64,000 nucleotides of DNA, from the NCBI RefSeq assembly GCF_038087665.1, contig NZ_CP149925.1:3286801-3350800 (forward strand). The letters run 5' to 3'. This stretch comes from Gallaecimonas sp. GXIMD4217 (GTDB taxonomy: Bacteria; Pseudomonadota; Gammaproteobacteria; Enterobacterales; Gallaecimonadaceae). The notes under the pieces were generated by a model that saw only the letters and a list, made by a program, of their open reading frames with translations, did not search any database and was not told the DNA's origin. Shown here in pieces: positions 41,701-49,086 of this stretch (its first letter is position 1; the number at the start of each line of letters is the position of its first letter). The translations under genes were made by a program, and so were the position numbers.

Positions 41701-43062
41701 GCTGAGGGTGATGCTGTAGTCGACGTCGTCGCCGACCTTGGACAGGTCATCGCCGGTCTTGTCCACGGCAATGGCCGGCTGGAACAGGTTCAGGCTGTGG
41801 TCGTCTGAATCCGTAACATCCGTGCCGTCCAGGGCGGCGGCATTGTCATAGGTGGCCGTGACGATGTTGTCGTAGGGGTCGGAAGCGCCTTCCGGGATGG
41901 TGTGCGCCACGCTGAAGGAGCAACTGCCGCCGGGTGCCAGTGGGTCACAGCTGCCCGGTGCGTCGCTGGTGATATTGCCCAGCTTGTCGTCGATGATGGA
42001 TTCCAGGAACAGGGTGATTTCACCGGTGTTGGTGATCATGAAGTCATAGGTGACCTCATCGCCGATCTTGGCCAGCTCTTCACCGTCCTTGACGACCTCG
42101 ATGCTGCAGAGATCGAAGCCGCCCTGGGCGAAGTCCTTCAGCTCACTGTTGAAGGACTGCGAGGAACGGGTCTTGGCCTGGACCGTGCTGAAGCAGGGGG
42201 TGACCCCCAACAGCTCGGTGACGTTGACGCCGATCTCGGTAAAGGCGTTCTGTTCCAGCTCGGTGACCACGGCGCCGTGCCTGTCGTAGCTGTCCCAGGG
42301 GCCGGTGTCGATGGTGGTGGCGTTGTTGAAGGCGCAGGCGGTGTCGGTCATGTCGCAGCCTTCACCCTGCAGCTCCTCGACCAGCACGTACTCGGAGCCA
42401 TCCCAACGGCGGATCTCGACGAAGCCGAGGCTGCCGCCCCTTTCGAAGTCCATGACCAGCAGCAGGTCGTTGACCGCTTTCTCGCCGACGAATTCGCAGG
42501 GCGGATCGTCATCGGCGCCGGCACTCAGGTCGTCGCCACAGGGGGTTGCCTTATCCAGGGCAATGCCGTCCTGGTTGAACTCGAAGTCCACGTGGCTGTC
42601 GCCATTGGGCGCCAGCCTTTCCAGGCCGGCGTAGAGGATGAGGTCGCCGTCGATGAACTTGCCGTAGAAGTAGACGTTGGAAATGTCGTCCTTGGGTGGG
42701 TTGTTGCCGGTATCCCACCTCCAGGTGGAAATCAGGTCGTTGTTCTTGTTGGATGTCGCAAAGGTGGTGTCATCCACAGCGCCCTTGGCGGAGAGGTCAT
42801 CCATCAAGAAGGTGCCGACGCCGCCGAAACTGTCGTTGAAGTTACCATTGGCGTCAAAGATTTCGGCCCAATCGGGTGGTGCGCCGCCAACGTCATTGAC
42901 GATGTTGGCGTTTTGTGCACCATCCGAGGTTGGACCGAGCTCGAACTCGTCTGTCATGCCGGTGTGAACGGCCATGACCGTCAGCATGACCACCAGGGTC
43001 GTGCCGAACAGTGCGCCCAGGAAGAAGGACGTCACCTTAAAAAACGATGAGAACGGTCGCAT
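38707..43062 (-). CDS. Giant DUF11-repeat surface/secreted protein 2 (1451 residues)
   Basis: An N-terminal hydrophobic segment (FFLGALFGTTLVVMLTVMAV) precedes a unique domain (about 40-330). Then comes an array of six 103-104-residue DUF11-type repeats (LFQPAIAxDKTGDxLSKVGDxVDYSITLxNxSSADTP..., coding span 39928-41787). Each repeat carries a Cys pair. A further DUF11-like unit and a C-terminal domain with four cysteines follow (GDPASNGPQLGSGDVTIDPD ... SCSQPLDVGDSYGLLTV). It is strongly acidic. It has a sigma-54 promoter, a structured leader and Shine-Dalgarno GGGAGGTG. Function is unknown; a surface fibre or matrix protein is inferred. Confidence 0.82.
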   Translation of the reverse strand: MRPFSSFFKVTSFFLGALFGTTLVVMLTVMAVHTGMTDEFELGPTSDGAQNANIVNDVGGAPPDWAEIFDANGNFNDSFGGVGTFLMDDLSAKGAVDDTTFATSNKNNDLISTWRWDTGNNPPKDDISNVYFYGKFIDGDLILYAGLERLAPNGDSHVDFEFNQDGIALDKATPCGDDLSAGADDDPPCEFVGEKAVNDLLLVMDFERGGSLGFVEIRRWDGSEYVLVEELQGEGCDMTDTACAFNNATTIDTGPWDSYDRHGAVVTELEQNAFTEIGVNVTELLGVTPCFSTVQAKTRSSQSFNSELKDFAQGGFDLCSIEVVKDGEELAKIGDEVTYDFMITNTGEITLFLESIIDDKLGNITSDAPGSCDPLAPGGSCSFSVAHTIPEGASDPYDNIVTATYDNAAALDGTDVTDSDDHSLNLFQPAIAVDKTGDDLSKVGDDVDYSITLSNNSSADTPDLHCVATDSLLGVVFDDVLPLGDTVLTPSYTVQAGDPDPLVNTVTLTCSPDGFPNVLEASDGHSTNLFQPVIAAAKTGDELSKVGDDIDYSITLSNNSSADTPALTCTATDSLFGEVFSGTLPLGDTVINRSRTVLAGDPDPLVNTVDLSCSPDGFPNVLDASAMHSTNLFQPAIAAAKTGDALSKVGDDVDYSITLSNNSSADTPAMICTATDSLLGEVFNGTLPLGDTVLNLSRTVLAGDPDPLVNSVDLSCSPDGFPNILDASAMHSTNLFQPAIAAAKTGDALSKVGDDVDYSITLSNNSSADTPALTCTATDSLLGVVFSGTLPLGDTVLTPSRTVLAGDPDPLVNTVDLSCSPDGFPNVLDASDSHSTDLFQASIALDKTGDTLSKVGDSVDYVITLDNTSSSDTPDLECTISDTLLGVSESVTLASGAQHVINASRVVQAGDPDPLLNTAEASCSPIGFANVLTDSDGHSVQLFQASITLDKTGDTLSKVGDSVDYVITLDNTSSADTPDLECTITDTLLGVSQSATLASGAQHVINASRVVLAGDPDPVVNTAEVSCSPIGFANVLTDSDGHSVNLFQPSITVDKSNDCDPITGVFIGQNITYSYLITNTSSADTPALNVLSIIDSDDFSGLPWPGLGDLTGVEASCASLASGASCSFNVVQSTSGLAQGSYGNKVVATYQVDGWPNQAMAMDNDTCPVFPPNPARLVVEKVLENAEGLTFFYDSSNIVDVPGLAWDETLTPVLPVAGQNAASPFAMPTEAFATTVELTVDVPDVTQTVEVNVAELMPTDAAFVDLQCAAATGQSLTGQSIDLDLREATLTMASDDFAFCRFVNAKIEFCPGTFDEDGNFISNFGRPKELEIRYDGDPASNGPQLGSGDVTIDPDPPAYVPEEVYIEVYDNRGNKEQLLLTTGTLMVGDTFTYTGADGSKVPPTSLFRIYDAETGELIQTVEFHTSCSQPLDVGDSYGLLTVAGGELGDPQ
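39928..41787 (-). repeat. Tandem array of six DUF11 repeats (309/312-bp units)
   Basis: Units begin at the LFQ codons at 41787, 41478, 41169, 40860, 40551 and 40239. The first four are 309 bp and the last two 312 bp. The three middle units are the most alike and are the ones missing from the second gene copy. Confidence 0.9.
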
Positions 43063-43273
43063 GTCTCACCTCCCTGGTACCCACGCTCAAGTGGATACCT
43101 GTTGGTTGAGGAAGACGTCTTGCAAGGATGGGAACCATTGCCTGGCAAGACGTAGTCCCTGGTTAGCTGTGTGATTCATGGACAATGCTCCCGGCGGGGA
43201 GGGGTACCCGCCGAGAACATTGCTGAATCGCACATCCGTTCCGGACAAGCCGGGTTTGTGCGCCAATAGAGAG
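43063..43273 (-). ncRNA. Structured 5' leader of DUF11 protein 2
   Basis: The leader of about 200 nt holds four hairpins in transcript order. I: CGCACA / TGTGCG enclosing CCGG-CTTGT-CCGG (43229-43262). II: CAATG..CGGCGGG / CCCGCCG..CATTG (43183-43222). III: GTCTTGC / GCAAGAC. IV: GGTATCCAC / GTGGGTACC immediately before the ribosome site. Hairpins I and II recur with compensatory changes in the orphan copy at 48808-48890. The class is unknown to me. Confidence 0.55.
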
Positions 43274-43288
43274 GCAACTGCCGTGCCT
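43274..43288 (-). promoter_or_regulatory. Sigma-54 promoter of DUF11 protein 2
   Basis: Minus strand AGGCAC-GGCAG-TTGC fits the -24/-12 consensus (GG-N10-GC). It is identical in the duplicate except for the base before GG. Confidence 0.75.
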
Positions 43289-43352
43289 GGTCAGCAACAT
43301 ATTGATTAACTTGGGCTTTCCAAGGGTGGGATGGTTGAGTAAAGGCAGAAAT

Positions 43353-43448
43353 TGTTAGCCTGGCATTACAGTGTTATCGCGATGACGATGTAACCAGTTG
43401 ATACCAAAGGGTTATCTTGGACTTGATGGTGTTAGCTAAACGGAACAG
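43353..43448 (-). promoter_or_regulatory. Paired activator-site palindromes upstream of DUF11 protein 2
   Basis: TTGTTAGCCTGGCATTACAG (43353-43372) and GTGTTAGCTAAACGGAACAG (43429-43448) each match CTGTTA-N8-TAACAG at 10 of 12 half-site bases. Centres lie 76 and 152 bp upstream of the -24 GG. They lie outside the duplicated segment. Confidence 0.65.
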
Positions 43449-43467
43449 GTAACAGACGGGGCAGCTT

Positions 43468-44817
43468 CTACCTGCCGAGCAGGACGACCTGCTGCGCCGT
43501 GATCCTGTTCCTGAAGGCTGCGGCATCGCCGTCGAGGCGAATGGTGACGCCCGCCGTGTTTGAAGCGTCCAAAACCAGCTGTTTGTTCAGACGTGGCAGG
43601 GGGGATGCAAGCCGGATGAGCCTGGGCTCGCTGAACAGCTGCTTGTCGAAGGTGACCGTGCCGTGGTTGCCATTGCCGCCGAGCAGGGCCAGGACGCCCC
43701 TGAGTGAACAGTCGCCCTTGGCCCTGGTACATTGCCTGATGTCCTCATCGCTGAGGGTATCGACCTCATAGATCACCCTGGACTGGACTTCGAAGGCCCC
43801 GATGTCGGCAATGCCGCCCGCATACCTGGGGTCGCCGTTACCGCGCTGATCCCAGACCAGGGGCCGAGCCAGTTCGTCCACAGCGGCGCTGTTGTCGGCC
43901 CAGTTAAAGGCGGGGCTTCGGGTGGATATGGGAATGGTCCTGGTGGGGCCGTTATAACCGCCGAGCTTGCCCAACTTGGGATCCTGGCTTGAAAAGACGG
44001 CGCCGCAACCGGAAGACGATTCGATCAGATTGCGGGTGCTCCCCTGCCGGGGCAGGGTGCTCGACAGGCAGTCGAAGTCGGACCGGCTGTTGGCGACGAT
44101 GCTGTTGCGCAGCACAAAGGAGCCACTGTTGCTGATGGCGCCGCCGTTGGGGGCGCCGTTGTGGTGGAAGGTGTTGTGGGTGATCACCATGTGCCCCAGG
44201 TTGGCGACGGCTCCCCCTTGCTGCTTGGCCTGGTTGTTGAAAAAGGTACTGTTGATCAGCTGCAGCTGCCCCTGGTTATAAAGGGCGCCTCCTTCCCGAG
44301 CCTGGTTGTCTCGTAACAGCATGCCGGAGAGGATGAGGGTGCCGGCATTGAATACGGCGCCTCCTGTGCCGGCCTGGCCATTGGCCAGGGTCAGGTGGCT
44401 GATCTTGGCCTTGACCCCTTCGGATACCCTGAAGATGCCGTGCCTGTTGTTTCCATCCAAGGTGATGCCGCTTGCCTTCCAGAGCATGTTGTCGATGTAA
44501 CCGTCGATGAGCAGCTCGTCCGTGATGGCGGGCAGGGGGCTTTCCAGTTCGATGGTTTGCGGCTTGGCGAAAAGGCCCTTGTCGGAGCGGAAAACGATCA
44601 GATCGGTACCGGGACTGTCGTTGGCCAGGGTGATGGCCGCCCTGAGGGAGCCGGCGCCGGCATCGGCAAGGGATGTCACCTGCAGGATCCGGGCGGGTGT
44701 CCCAAGCCGCCAATCCGTTGCTGCCTGTGGCTGCGGGGGAGTGCTTGTTTGTGTGCAGCCGGTCAGCACTGTGGCCAGTGCCAGCAGGCCGGGCAAGGTG
44801 AGGTTGGCTTGGTTCAT
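43468..44817 (-). CDS. Lipoprotein with right-handed beta-helix (CSLREA-like) repeats
   Basis: The 449-residue protein starts at MNQANLTLPGLLALATVLTGC, a lipoprotein signal with lipobox LTGC, after GGGAGAG. Two CSLREA-like segments are visible, GSLRAAITLANDSPG near residue 55 and CSLRGVLALLGG near 390. The middle is a run of short Gly/Asn-rich coils (GGAVFNAGTLILSGM, GGALYNQGQLQLINS, GGAISNSGSF) typical of Pmp-like parallel beta-helices. It lies between the two DUF11 duplicates. No promoter was identified; readthrough from DUF11 protein 3 is excluded by direction order only if its terminator holds. Role unknown. Confidence 0.8.
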   Translation of the reverse strand: MNQANLTLPGLLALATVLTGCTQTSTPPQPQAATDWRLGTPARILQVTSLADAGAGSLRAAITLANDSPGTDLIVFRSDKGLFAKPQTIELESPLPAITDELLIDGYIDNMLWKASGITLDGNNRHGIFRVSEGVKAKISHLTLANGQAGTGGAVFNAGTLILSGMLLRDNQAREGGALYNQGQLQLINSTFFNNQAKQQGGAVANLGHMVITHNTFHHNGAPNGGAISNSGSFVLRNSIVANSRSDFDCLSSTLPRQGSTRNLIESSSGCGAVFSSQDPKLGKLGGYNGPTRTIPISTRSPAFNWADNSAAVDELARPLVWDQRGNGDPRYAGGIADIGAFEVQSRVIYEVDTLSDEDIRQCTRAKGDCSLRGVLALLGGNGNHGTVTFDKQLFSEPRLIRLASPLPRLNKQLVLDASNTAGVTIRLDGDAAAFRNRITAQQVVLLGR

Positions 44818-44885
44818 GATGCTCTCCCTGGTCCTCCACCAATAGTAGAAGGCCAGGCCGACCTTGCGGGAACACCGGCAAGAGA

Positions 44886-44912
44886 AAGGGCGCCTGACGG
44901 CGCCCTTTTTTA
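44886..44912. terminator. Terminator after DUF11 protein 3 (duplicated hairpin)
   Basis: Stem GGGCGCC / GGCGCCC as at 38664-38689. On the minus strand it is followed by TTTCTCTT, a weaker T-run than in copy 1, so some readthrough into the lipoprotein gene is possible. Confidence 0.65.
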
Positions 44913-44929
44913 TTGCGTTGCATTGCCTC

Positions 44930-47900
44930 CTATTTGGGGTCGCCCAATTCACCACCGGCGACGGTCAGCAGGCCGTAGGAGTCACCCACATCCAGCGGTT
45001 GAGAGCAGGAAGTGTGGAACTCTACGGTCTGGATCAATTCGCCAGTCTCGGCATCGTAGATCCTGAACAGGGAGGTGGGCGGAACCTTACTGCCATCGGC
45101 GCCGGTGTAGGTGAAGGTATCACCCACCATCAGCGTACCAGTGGTAAGGAGCAGCTGTTCCTTATTACCCCTGTTGTCATAGACCTCGATGTAGACCTCC
45201 TCGGGCACATAGGCCGGCGGATCCGGGTCTATGGTCACGTCACCGGAACCCAGTTGCGGGCCGTTGGAGGCCGGATCGCCGTCGTAGCGGATCTCGAGCT
45301 CCTTGGGCCGGCCGAAGTTGCTGATGAAGTTGCCGTTTTCATCAAGGGTGCCGGGGCAGAACTCGAGCTTGGCATTGACGAAGCGGCAGAAGGCGAAGTC
45401 ATCGCTGGCCATGGTCAGCGTTGCCTCGCGCAGGTCCAGGTCAATGGATTGCCCGGTCAAACTCTGACCCGTTGCCGCGGCACATTGCAGGTCTACAAAG
45501 GCCGCATCGGTCGGCATCAGCTCGGCGACTTTCACTTCCACCGTCTGGGTCACATCAGGCACGTCAACCGTGAGTTCGACCGTTGTCGCAAAGGCCTCTG
45601 TCGGCATCGCAAAGGGCGAAGCCGCATTTTGGCCAGCCACGGGCAGGACGGGGGTCAGGGTTTCGTCCCAGGCCAGCCCAGGTACGTCGACGATGTTGCT
45701 GCTGTCATAGAAGAAGGTCAGCCCTTCGGCATTCTCAAGCACCTTCTCTACGACCAAACGAGCCGGGTTGGGTGGGAACACGGGACAGGTATCGTTGTCC
45801 ATGGCCATGGCCTGGTTGGGCCAGCCGTCAACCTGATAGGTTGCCACTACCTTGTTGCCGTAGCTGCCTTGAGCAAGACCAGAGGTGGATTGCACCACAT
45901 TGAAGCTGCAGGATGCACCTGAGGCCAGGCTGGCGCAGCTTGCCTCGACACCGGTCAGGTCGCCCAAGCCGGGCCACGGTAATCCTGAGAAGTCGTCGCT
46001 GTCGATGATGGACAGCACATTCAGGGCTGGCGTGTCGGCCGAGCTGGTGTTGGTGATGAGGTAGCTGTAGGTAATGTTCTGACCAATGAACACCCCTGTG
46101 ATCGGATCACAATCGTTGGACTTGTCGACCGTGATGCTGGGCTGGAACAGGTTGACGCTGTGGCCGTCACTGTCGGTGAGCACATTGGCGAAGCCAATGG
46201 GGGAACAACTGACCTCGGCAGTGTTGACCACGGGGTCGGGATCGCCGGCCAGGACCACGCGAGACGCGTTGATCACATGCTGAGCGCCGGACGCCAGAGT
46301 GGCGGACTGACTGACGCCCAACAGGGTGTCGGTGATGGTGCACTCGAGGTCTGGGGTGTCAGCGGAGCTGGTGTTATCCAGGGTGATCACGTAATCGACG
46401 CTGTCGCCGACCTTGGACAGGGTGTCGCCGGTCTTGTCGAGGGTGATGCTGGCCTGGAACAGCTGGACGCTGTGGCCGTCGCTGTCGGTGAGCACATTGG
46501 CGAAGCCAATGGGTGAACAGCTTGCCTCGGCGGTGTTGAGCAGGGGATCGGGATCACCGGCCTGGACCACGCGAGACGCGTTGATCACATGCTGAGCGCC
46601 GGACGCCAGGGTGACGGACTCGCTGACTCCCAGCAGGGTGTCGGAGATGGTGCACTCGAGATCTGGCGTATCGCTGGAGCTGGTGTTATCCAGGGTGATC
46701 ACGTAATCGACGCTGTCGCCGACCTTGGACAGGGTATCGCCGGTCTTGTCGAGGGCGATGCTGGGCTGGAACAGGTCAGTTGAGTGGCTGTCGGAGGCAT
46801 CCAGGACATTGGGGAAGCCAGCCGGCGAGCAGCTCAGGTCGACGGTGTTGACCAGCGGATCGGGATCGCCTGCCTGCACGGTGCGGCTCGGTGTCAGCAC
46901 GGTATCACCCAGGGGCAGCACATCGTCGAACACCACGCCAAGCAGCGAGTCGGTGGCGACACAATGCAGGTCCGGGGTATCGGCGGAGCTGTTGTTGCTG
47001 AGGGTGATGCTGTAGTCGACCTCGTCGCCGACCTTGGACAGGTCATCGCCGGTCTTGTCCACGGCAATGGCCGGCTGGAACAGGTTCAGGCTGTGGTCGT
47101 CTGAATCCGTAACATCCGTGCCGTCCAGGGCGGCGGCATTGTCATAGGTGGCCGTGACGATGTTGTCGTAGGGGTCGGAAGCGCCTTCCGGGATGGTGTG
47201 CGCCACGCTGAAGGAGCAACTGCCGCCGGGTGCCAGTGGGTCACAGCTGCCCGGTGCGTCGCTGGTGATATTGCCCAGCTTGTCGTCGATGATGGATTCC
47301 AGGAACAGGGTGATTTCACCGGTGTTGGTGATCATGAAGTCATAGGTGACCTCATCGCCGATCTTGGCCAGCTCTTCACCGTCCTTGACGACCTCGATGC
47401 TGCAGAGATCGAAGCCGCCCTGGGCGAAGTCCTTCAGCTCACTGTTGAAGGACTGCGAGGAACGGGTCTTGGCCTGGACCGTGCTGAAGCAGGGGGTGAC
47501 CCCCAACAGCTCGGTGACGTTGACGCCGATCTCGGTAAAGGCGTTCTGTTCCAGCTCGGTGACCACGGCGCCGTGCCTGTCGTAGCTGTCCCAGGGGCCG
47601 GTGTCGATGGTGGTGGCGTTGTTGAAGGCGCAGGCGGTGTCGGTCATGTCGCAGCCTTCACCCTGCAGCTCCTCGACCAGCACGTACTCGGAGCCATCCC
47701 AACGGCGGATCTCGACGAAGCCGAGGCTGCCGCCCCTTTCGAAGTCCATGACCAGCAGCAGGTCGTTGACCGCTTTCTCGCCGACGAATTCGCAGGGCGG
47801 ATCGTCATCGGCGCCGGCACTCAGGTCGTCGCCACAGGGGGTTGCCTTATCCAGGGCAATGCCGTCCTGGTTGAACTCGAAGTCCACGTGGCTGTCGCCA

Positions 47901-48358
47901 TTGGGCGCCAGCCTTTCCAGGCCGGCGTAGAGGATGAGGTCGCCGTCGATGAACTTGCCGTAGAAGTAGACGTTGGAAATGTCGTCCTTGGGTGGGTTGT
48001 TGCCGGTATCCCACCTCCAGGTGGAAATCAGGTCGTTGTTCTTGTTGGATGTCGCAAAGGTGGTGTCATCCACAGCGCCCTTGGCGGAGAGGTCATCCAT
48101 CAAGAAGGTGCCGACGCCGCCGAAACTGTCGTTGAAGTTACCATTGGCGTCAAAGATTTCGGCCCAATCGGGTGGTGCGCCGCCAACGTCATTGACGATG
48201 TTGGCGTTTTGTGCACCATCCGAGGTTGGACCGAGCTCGAACTCGTCTGTCATGCCGGTGTGAACGGCCATGACCGTCAGCATGACCACCAGGGTCGTGC
48301 CGAACAGTGCGCCCAGGAAGAAGGACGTCACCTTAAAAAACGATGAGAACGGTCGCAT
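44930..48358 (-). CDS. DUF11-repeat surface/secreted protein 3 (1142 residues)
   Basis: A near-identical paralogue of DUF11 protein 2, with the same N-terminal segment, N-terminal domain and C-terminal Cys domain. It has three, not six, 103-104-residue repeats (coding span 46151-47083). Its first repeat begins like repeat 1 and ends like repeat 4 of the long copy. Exactly three units (309 residues) are therefore missing, as expected from unequal recombination between units. The sigma-54 promoter, leader hairpins and ribosome site are the same. Function is unknown; surface fibre role inferred. Confidence 0.82.
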   Translation of the reverse strand: MRPFSSFFKVTSFFLGALFGTTLVVMLTVMAVHTGMTDEFELGPTSDGAQNANIVNDVGGAPPDWAEIFDANGNFNDSFGGVGTFLMDDLSAKGAVDDTTFATSNKNNDLISTWRWDTGNNPPKDDISNVYFYGKFIDGDLILYAGLERLAPNGDSHVDFEFNQDGIALDKATPCGDDLSAGADDDPPCEFVGEKAVNDLLLVMDFERGGSLGFVEIRRWDGSEYVLVEELQGEGCDMTDTACAFNNATTIDTGPWDSYDRHGAVVTELEQNAFTEIGVNVTELLGVTPCFSTVQAKTRSSQSFNSELKDFAQGGFDLCSIEVVKDGEELAKIGDEVTYDFMITNTGEITLFLESIIDDKLGNITSDAPGSCDPLAPGGSCSFSVAHTIPEGASDPYDNIVTATYDNAAALDGTDVTDSDDHSLNLFQPAIAVDKTGDDLSKVGDEVDYSITLSNNSSADTPDLHCVATDSLLGVVFDDVLPLGDTVLTPSRTVQAGDPDPLVNTVDLSCSPAGFPNVLDASDSHSTDLFQPSIALDKTGDTLSKVGDSVDYVITLDNTSSSDTPDLECTISDTLLGVSESVTLASGAQHVINASRVVQAGDPDPLLNTAEASCSPIGFANVLTDSDGHSVQLFQASITLDKTGDTLSKVGDSVDYVITLDNTSSADTPDLECTITDTLLGVSQSATLASGAQHVINASRVVLAGDPDPVVNTAEVSCSPIGFANVLTDSDGHSVNLFQPSITVDKSNDCDPITGVFIGQNITYSYLITNTSSADTPALNVLSIIDSDDFSGLPWPGLGDLTGVEASCASLASGASCSFNVVQSTSGLAQGSYGNKVVATYQVDGWPNQAMAMDNDTCPVFPPNPARLVVEKVLENAEGLTFFYDSSNIVDVPGLAWDETLTPVLPVAGQNAASPFAMPTEAFATTVELTVDVPDVTQTVEVKVAELMPTDAAFVDLQCAAATGQSLTGQSIDLDLREATLTMASDDFAFCRFVNAKLEFCPGTLDENGNFISNFGRPKELEIRYDGDPASNGPQLGSGDVTIDPDPPAYVPEEVYIEVYDNRGNKEQLLLTTGTLMVGDTFTYTGADGSKVPPTSLFRIYDAETGELIQTVEFHTSCSQPLDVGDSYGLLTVAGGELGDPK
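46151..47083 (-). repeat. Tandem array of three DUF11 repeats in protein 3
   Basis: Units start at the LFQ codons at 47083, 46774 and 46462. The first unit is a hybrid of units 1 and 4 of the longer array. Confidence 0.9.
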
Positions 48359-48569
48359 GTCTCACCTCCCTGGTACCCACGCTCAAGTGGATACCTGTTG
48401 GTTGAGGAAGACGTCTTGCAAGGATGGGAACCATTGCCTGGCAAGACGTAGTCCCTGGTTAGCTGTGTGATTCATGGACAATGCTCCCGGCGGGGAGGGG
48501 TACCCGCCGAGAACATTGCTGAATCGCACATCCGTTCCGGACAAGCCGGGTTTGTGCGCCAATAGAGAG
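48359..48569 (-). ncRNA. Structured 5' leader of DUF11 protein 3
   Basis: Identical in sequence to the leader at 43063-43273, with the same four hairpins. Confidence 0.55.
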
Positions 48570-48584
48570 GCAACTGCCGTGCCC
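48570..48584 (-). promoter_or_regulatory. Sigma-54 promoter of DUF11 protein 3
   Basis: Minus strand GGGCAC-GGCAG-TTGC, with GG-N10-GC spacing. Sequence beyond this point differs from copy 1. Confidence 0.75.
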
Positions 48585-48647
48585 AATTGACAACCAACTG
48601 ATATGAAAGCGCTTTTTTGCTTTAAGGCAGGATGGCGCCTGCCGATA

Positions 48648-48744
48648 CTGTTAGGCTGGCGTTACAGTTTTTTGAAGTCAGAAGCCAACAGCTTGATCTG
48701 TATGGGGAATCAAGCTTTTTGCAAGCTGTTAGCCCCAGCTAACA
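48648..48744 (-). promoter_or_regulatory. Paired activator-site palindromes upstream of DUF11 protein 3
   Basis: CTGTTAGGCTGGCGTTACAG (48648-48667; 11 of 12 half-site bases) and CTGTTAGCCCCAGCTAACAG (48725-48744; 12 of 12). Centres are 75 and 152 bp upstream of the -24 GG. Confidence 0.7.
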
Positions 48745-48807
48745 GTGTCCAACCCCAGCCGTGAGTGCATTGTTGGTGGTGACATGAAAGCCGTTGTCGG
48801 CCAAGAA

Positions 48808-48890
48808 AACGCCTCCATCGGGGAGGGGAGCCCGATGGAGGCGATGAGGGATCGCACATCCGTTCCGGCGTGACCGGTTTTTTGTGCTGG
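48808..48890 (-). ncRNA. Orphan copy of the DUF11 leader RNA
   Basis: This segment, downstream of a third sigma-54 promoter, repeats leader hairpins I and II without a DUF11 gene directly behind it. Hairpin I (48854-48887) keeps GCACA / TGTGC, the inner CCGG / CCGG and the strand CCGGAACGGATGTGCGAT. Hairpin II (48810-48843) is a perfect 13-bp stem whose sequence differs almost entirely from the other copies, while the C-rich loop is kept. No credible ORF follows before the next promoter region. Confidence 0.5.
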
Positions 48891-48900
48891 ACAGAATAAG

Positions 48901-48915
48901 GCAATTGCCGGGCCA
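48901..48915 (-). promoter_or_regulatory. Third sigma-54 promoter (orphan leader)
   Basis: Minus strand TGGCCC-GGCAA-TTGC with GG-N10-GC spacing. It would transcribe through the orphan leader toward DUF11 protein 3. Confidence 0.65.
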
Positions 48916-48977
48916 GGCCGGCAACTGATTAATATGAAAGGGTTTTATCTAATCCCGGCGTTGCTGGTGAAGCGGAT

Positions 48978-49077
48978 CTGTTAGCCTGGCTTAACAGCTT
49001 TTTCCGGGATCCTCTGCAAGTGGTTGATATCGTTCGCATAAATGTCGGCTTACGGGGCTGTTAACCTGGGTTAACAG
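48978..49077 (-). promoter_or_regulatory. Paired activator-site palindromes upstream of the orphan promoter
   Basis: CTGTTAGCCTGGCTTAACAG (48978-48997) and CTGTTAACCTGGGTTAACAG (49058-49077) are perfect at all 12 half-site bases. Centres are 74 and 154 bp upstream of the -24 GG. The distal one sits 9 bp after the gspD stop and could also form an RNA hairpin there. Confidence 0.7.
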
Positions 49078-49086
49078 CCCACGGGC

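Larger units (their letters stand above)
38664..43287. repeat. Segmental duplication, copy 1 (terminator + DUF11 gene + leader + promoter)
   Basis: This segment is nearly identical to 44882-48583. Both edges are sharp: it begins at the terminator hairpin and ends at the sigma-54 promoter. The copies differ in length by 927 bp inside the repeat array, plus scattered substitutions. Confidence 0.92.
44882..48583. repeat. Segmental duplication, copy 2
   Basis: Second copy of 38664-43287, ending at the same promoter motif. Over the shared coding sequence only scattered substitutions are seen, so the duplication is recent or kept alike by gene conversion. Confidence 0.92.

Noticed and set aside
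39928..41787. Regular 309-bp repeats suggesting a CRISPR-like or satellite array
   Set aside because: The repeats are coding units (103 residues) in one long frame with protein-level conservation; there are no spacers.
41902..43050. Long plus-strand open frames opposite the DUF11, T2SS and atp genes (also 2299-3642, 6131-8296, 19345-21774, 57557-59248)
   Set aside because: They are antisense shadows in high-GC coding sequence, with low-complexity translations, no ribosome sites and no recognisable domains.
48710..48904. A 64-residue minus-strand ORF in the orphan leader region
   Set aside because: It crosses the RNA hairpins and activator sites, lacks a ribosome site and has no similarity to anything recognisable.
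49054..49081. The perfect palindrome after gspD as a plain terminator
   Set aside because: It could form an RNA hairpin, but there is no T-run; its sequence and spacing match the other activator sites, so regulation is the better reading.
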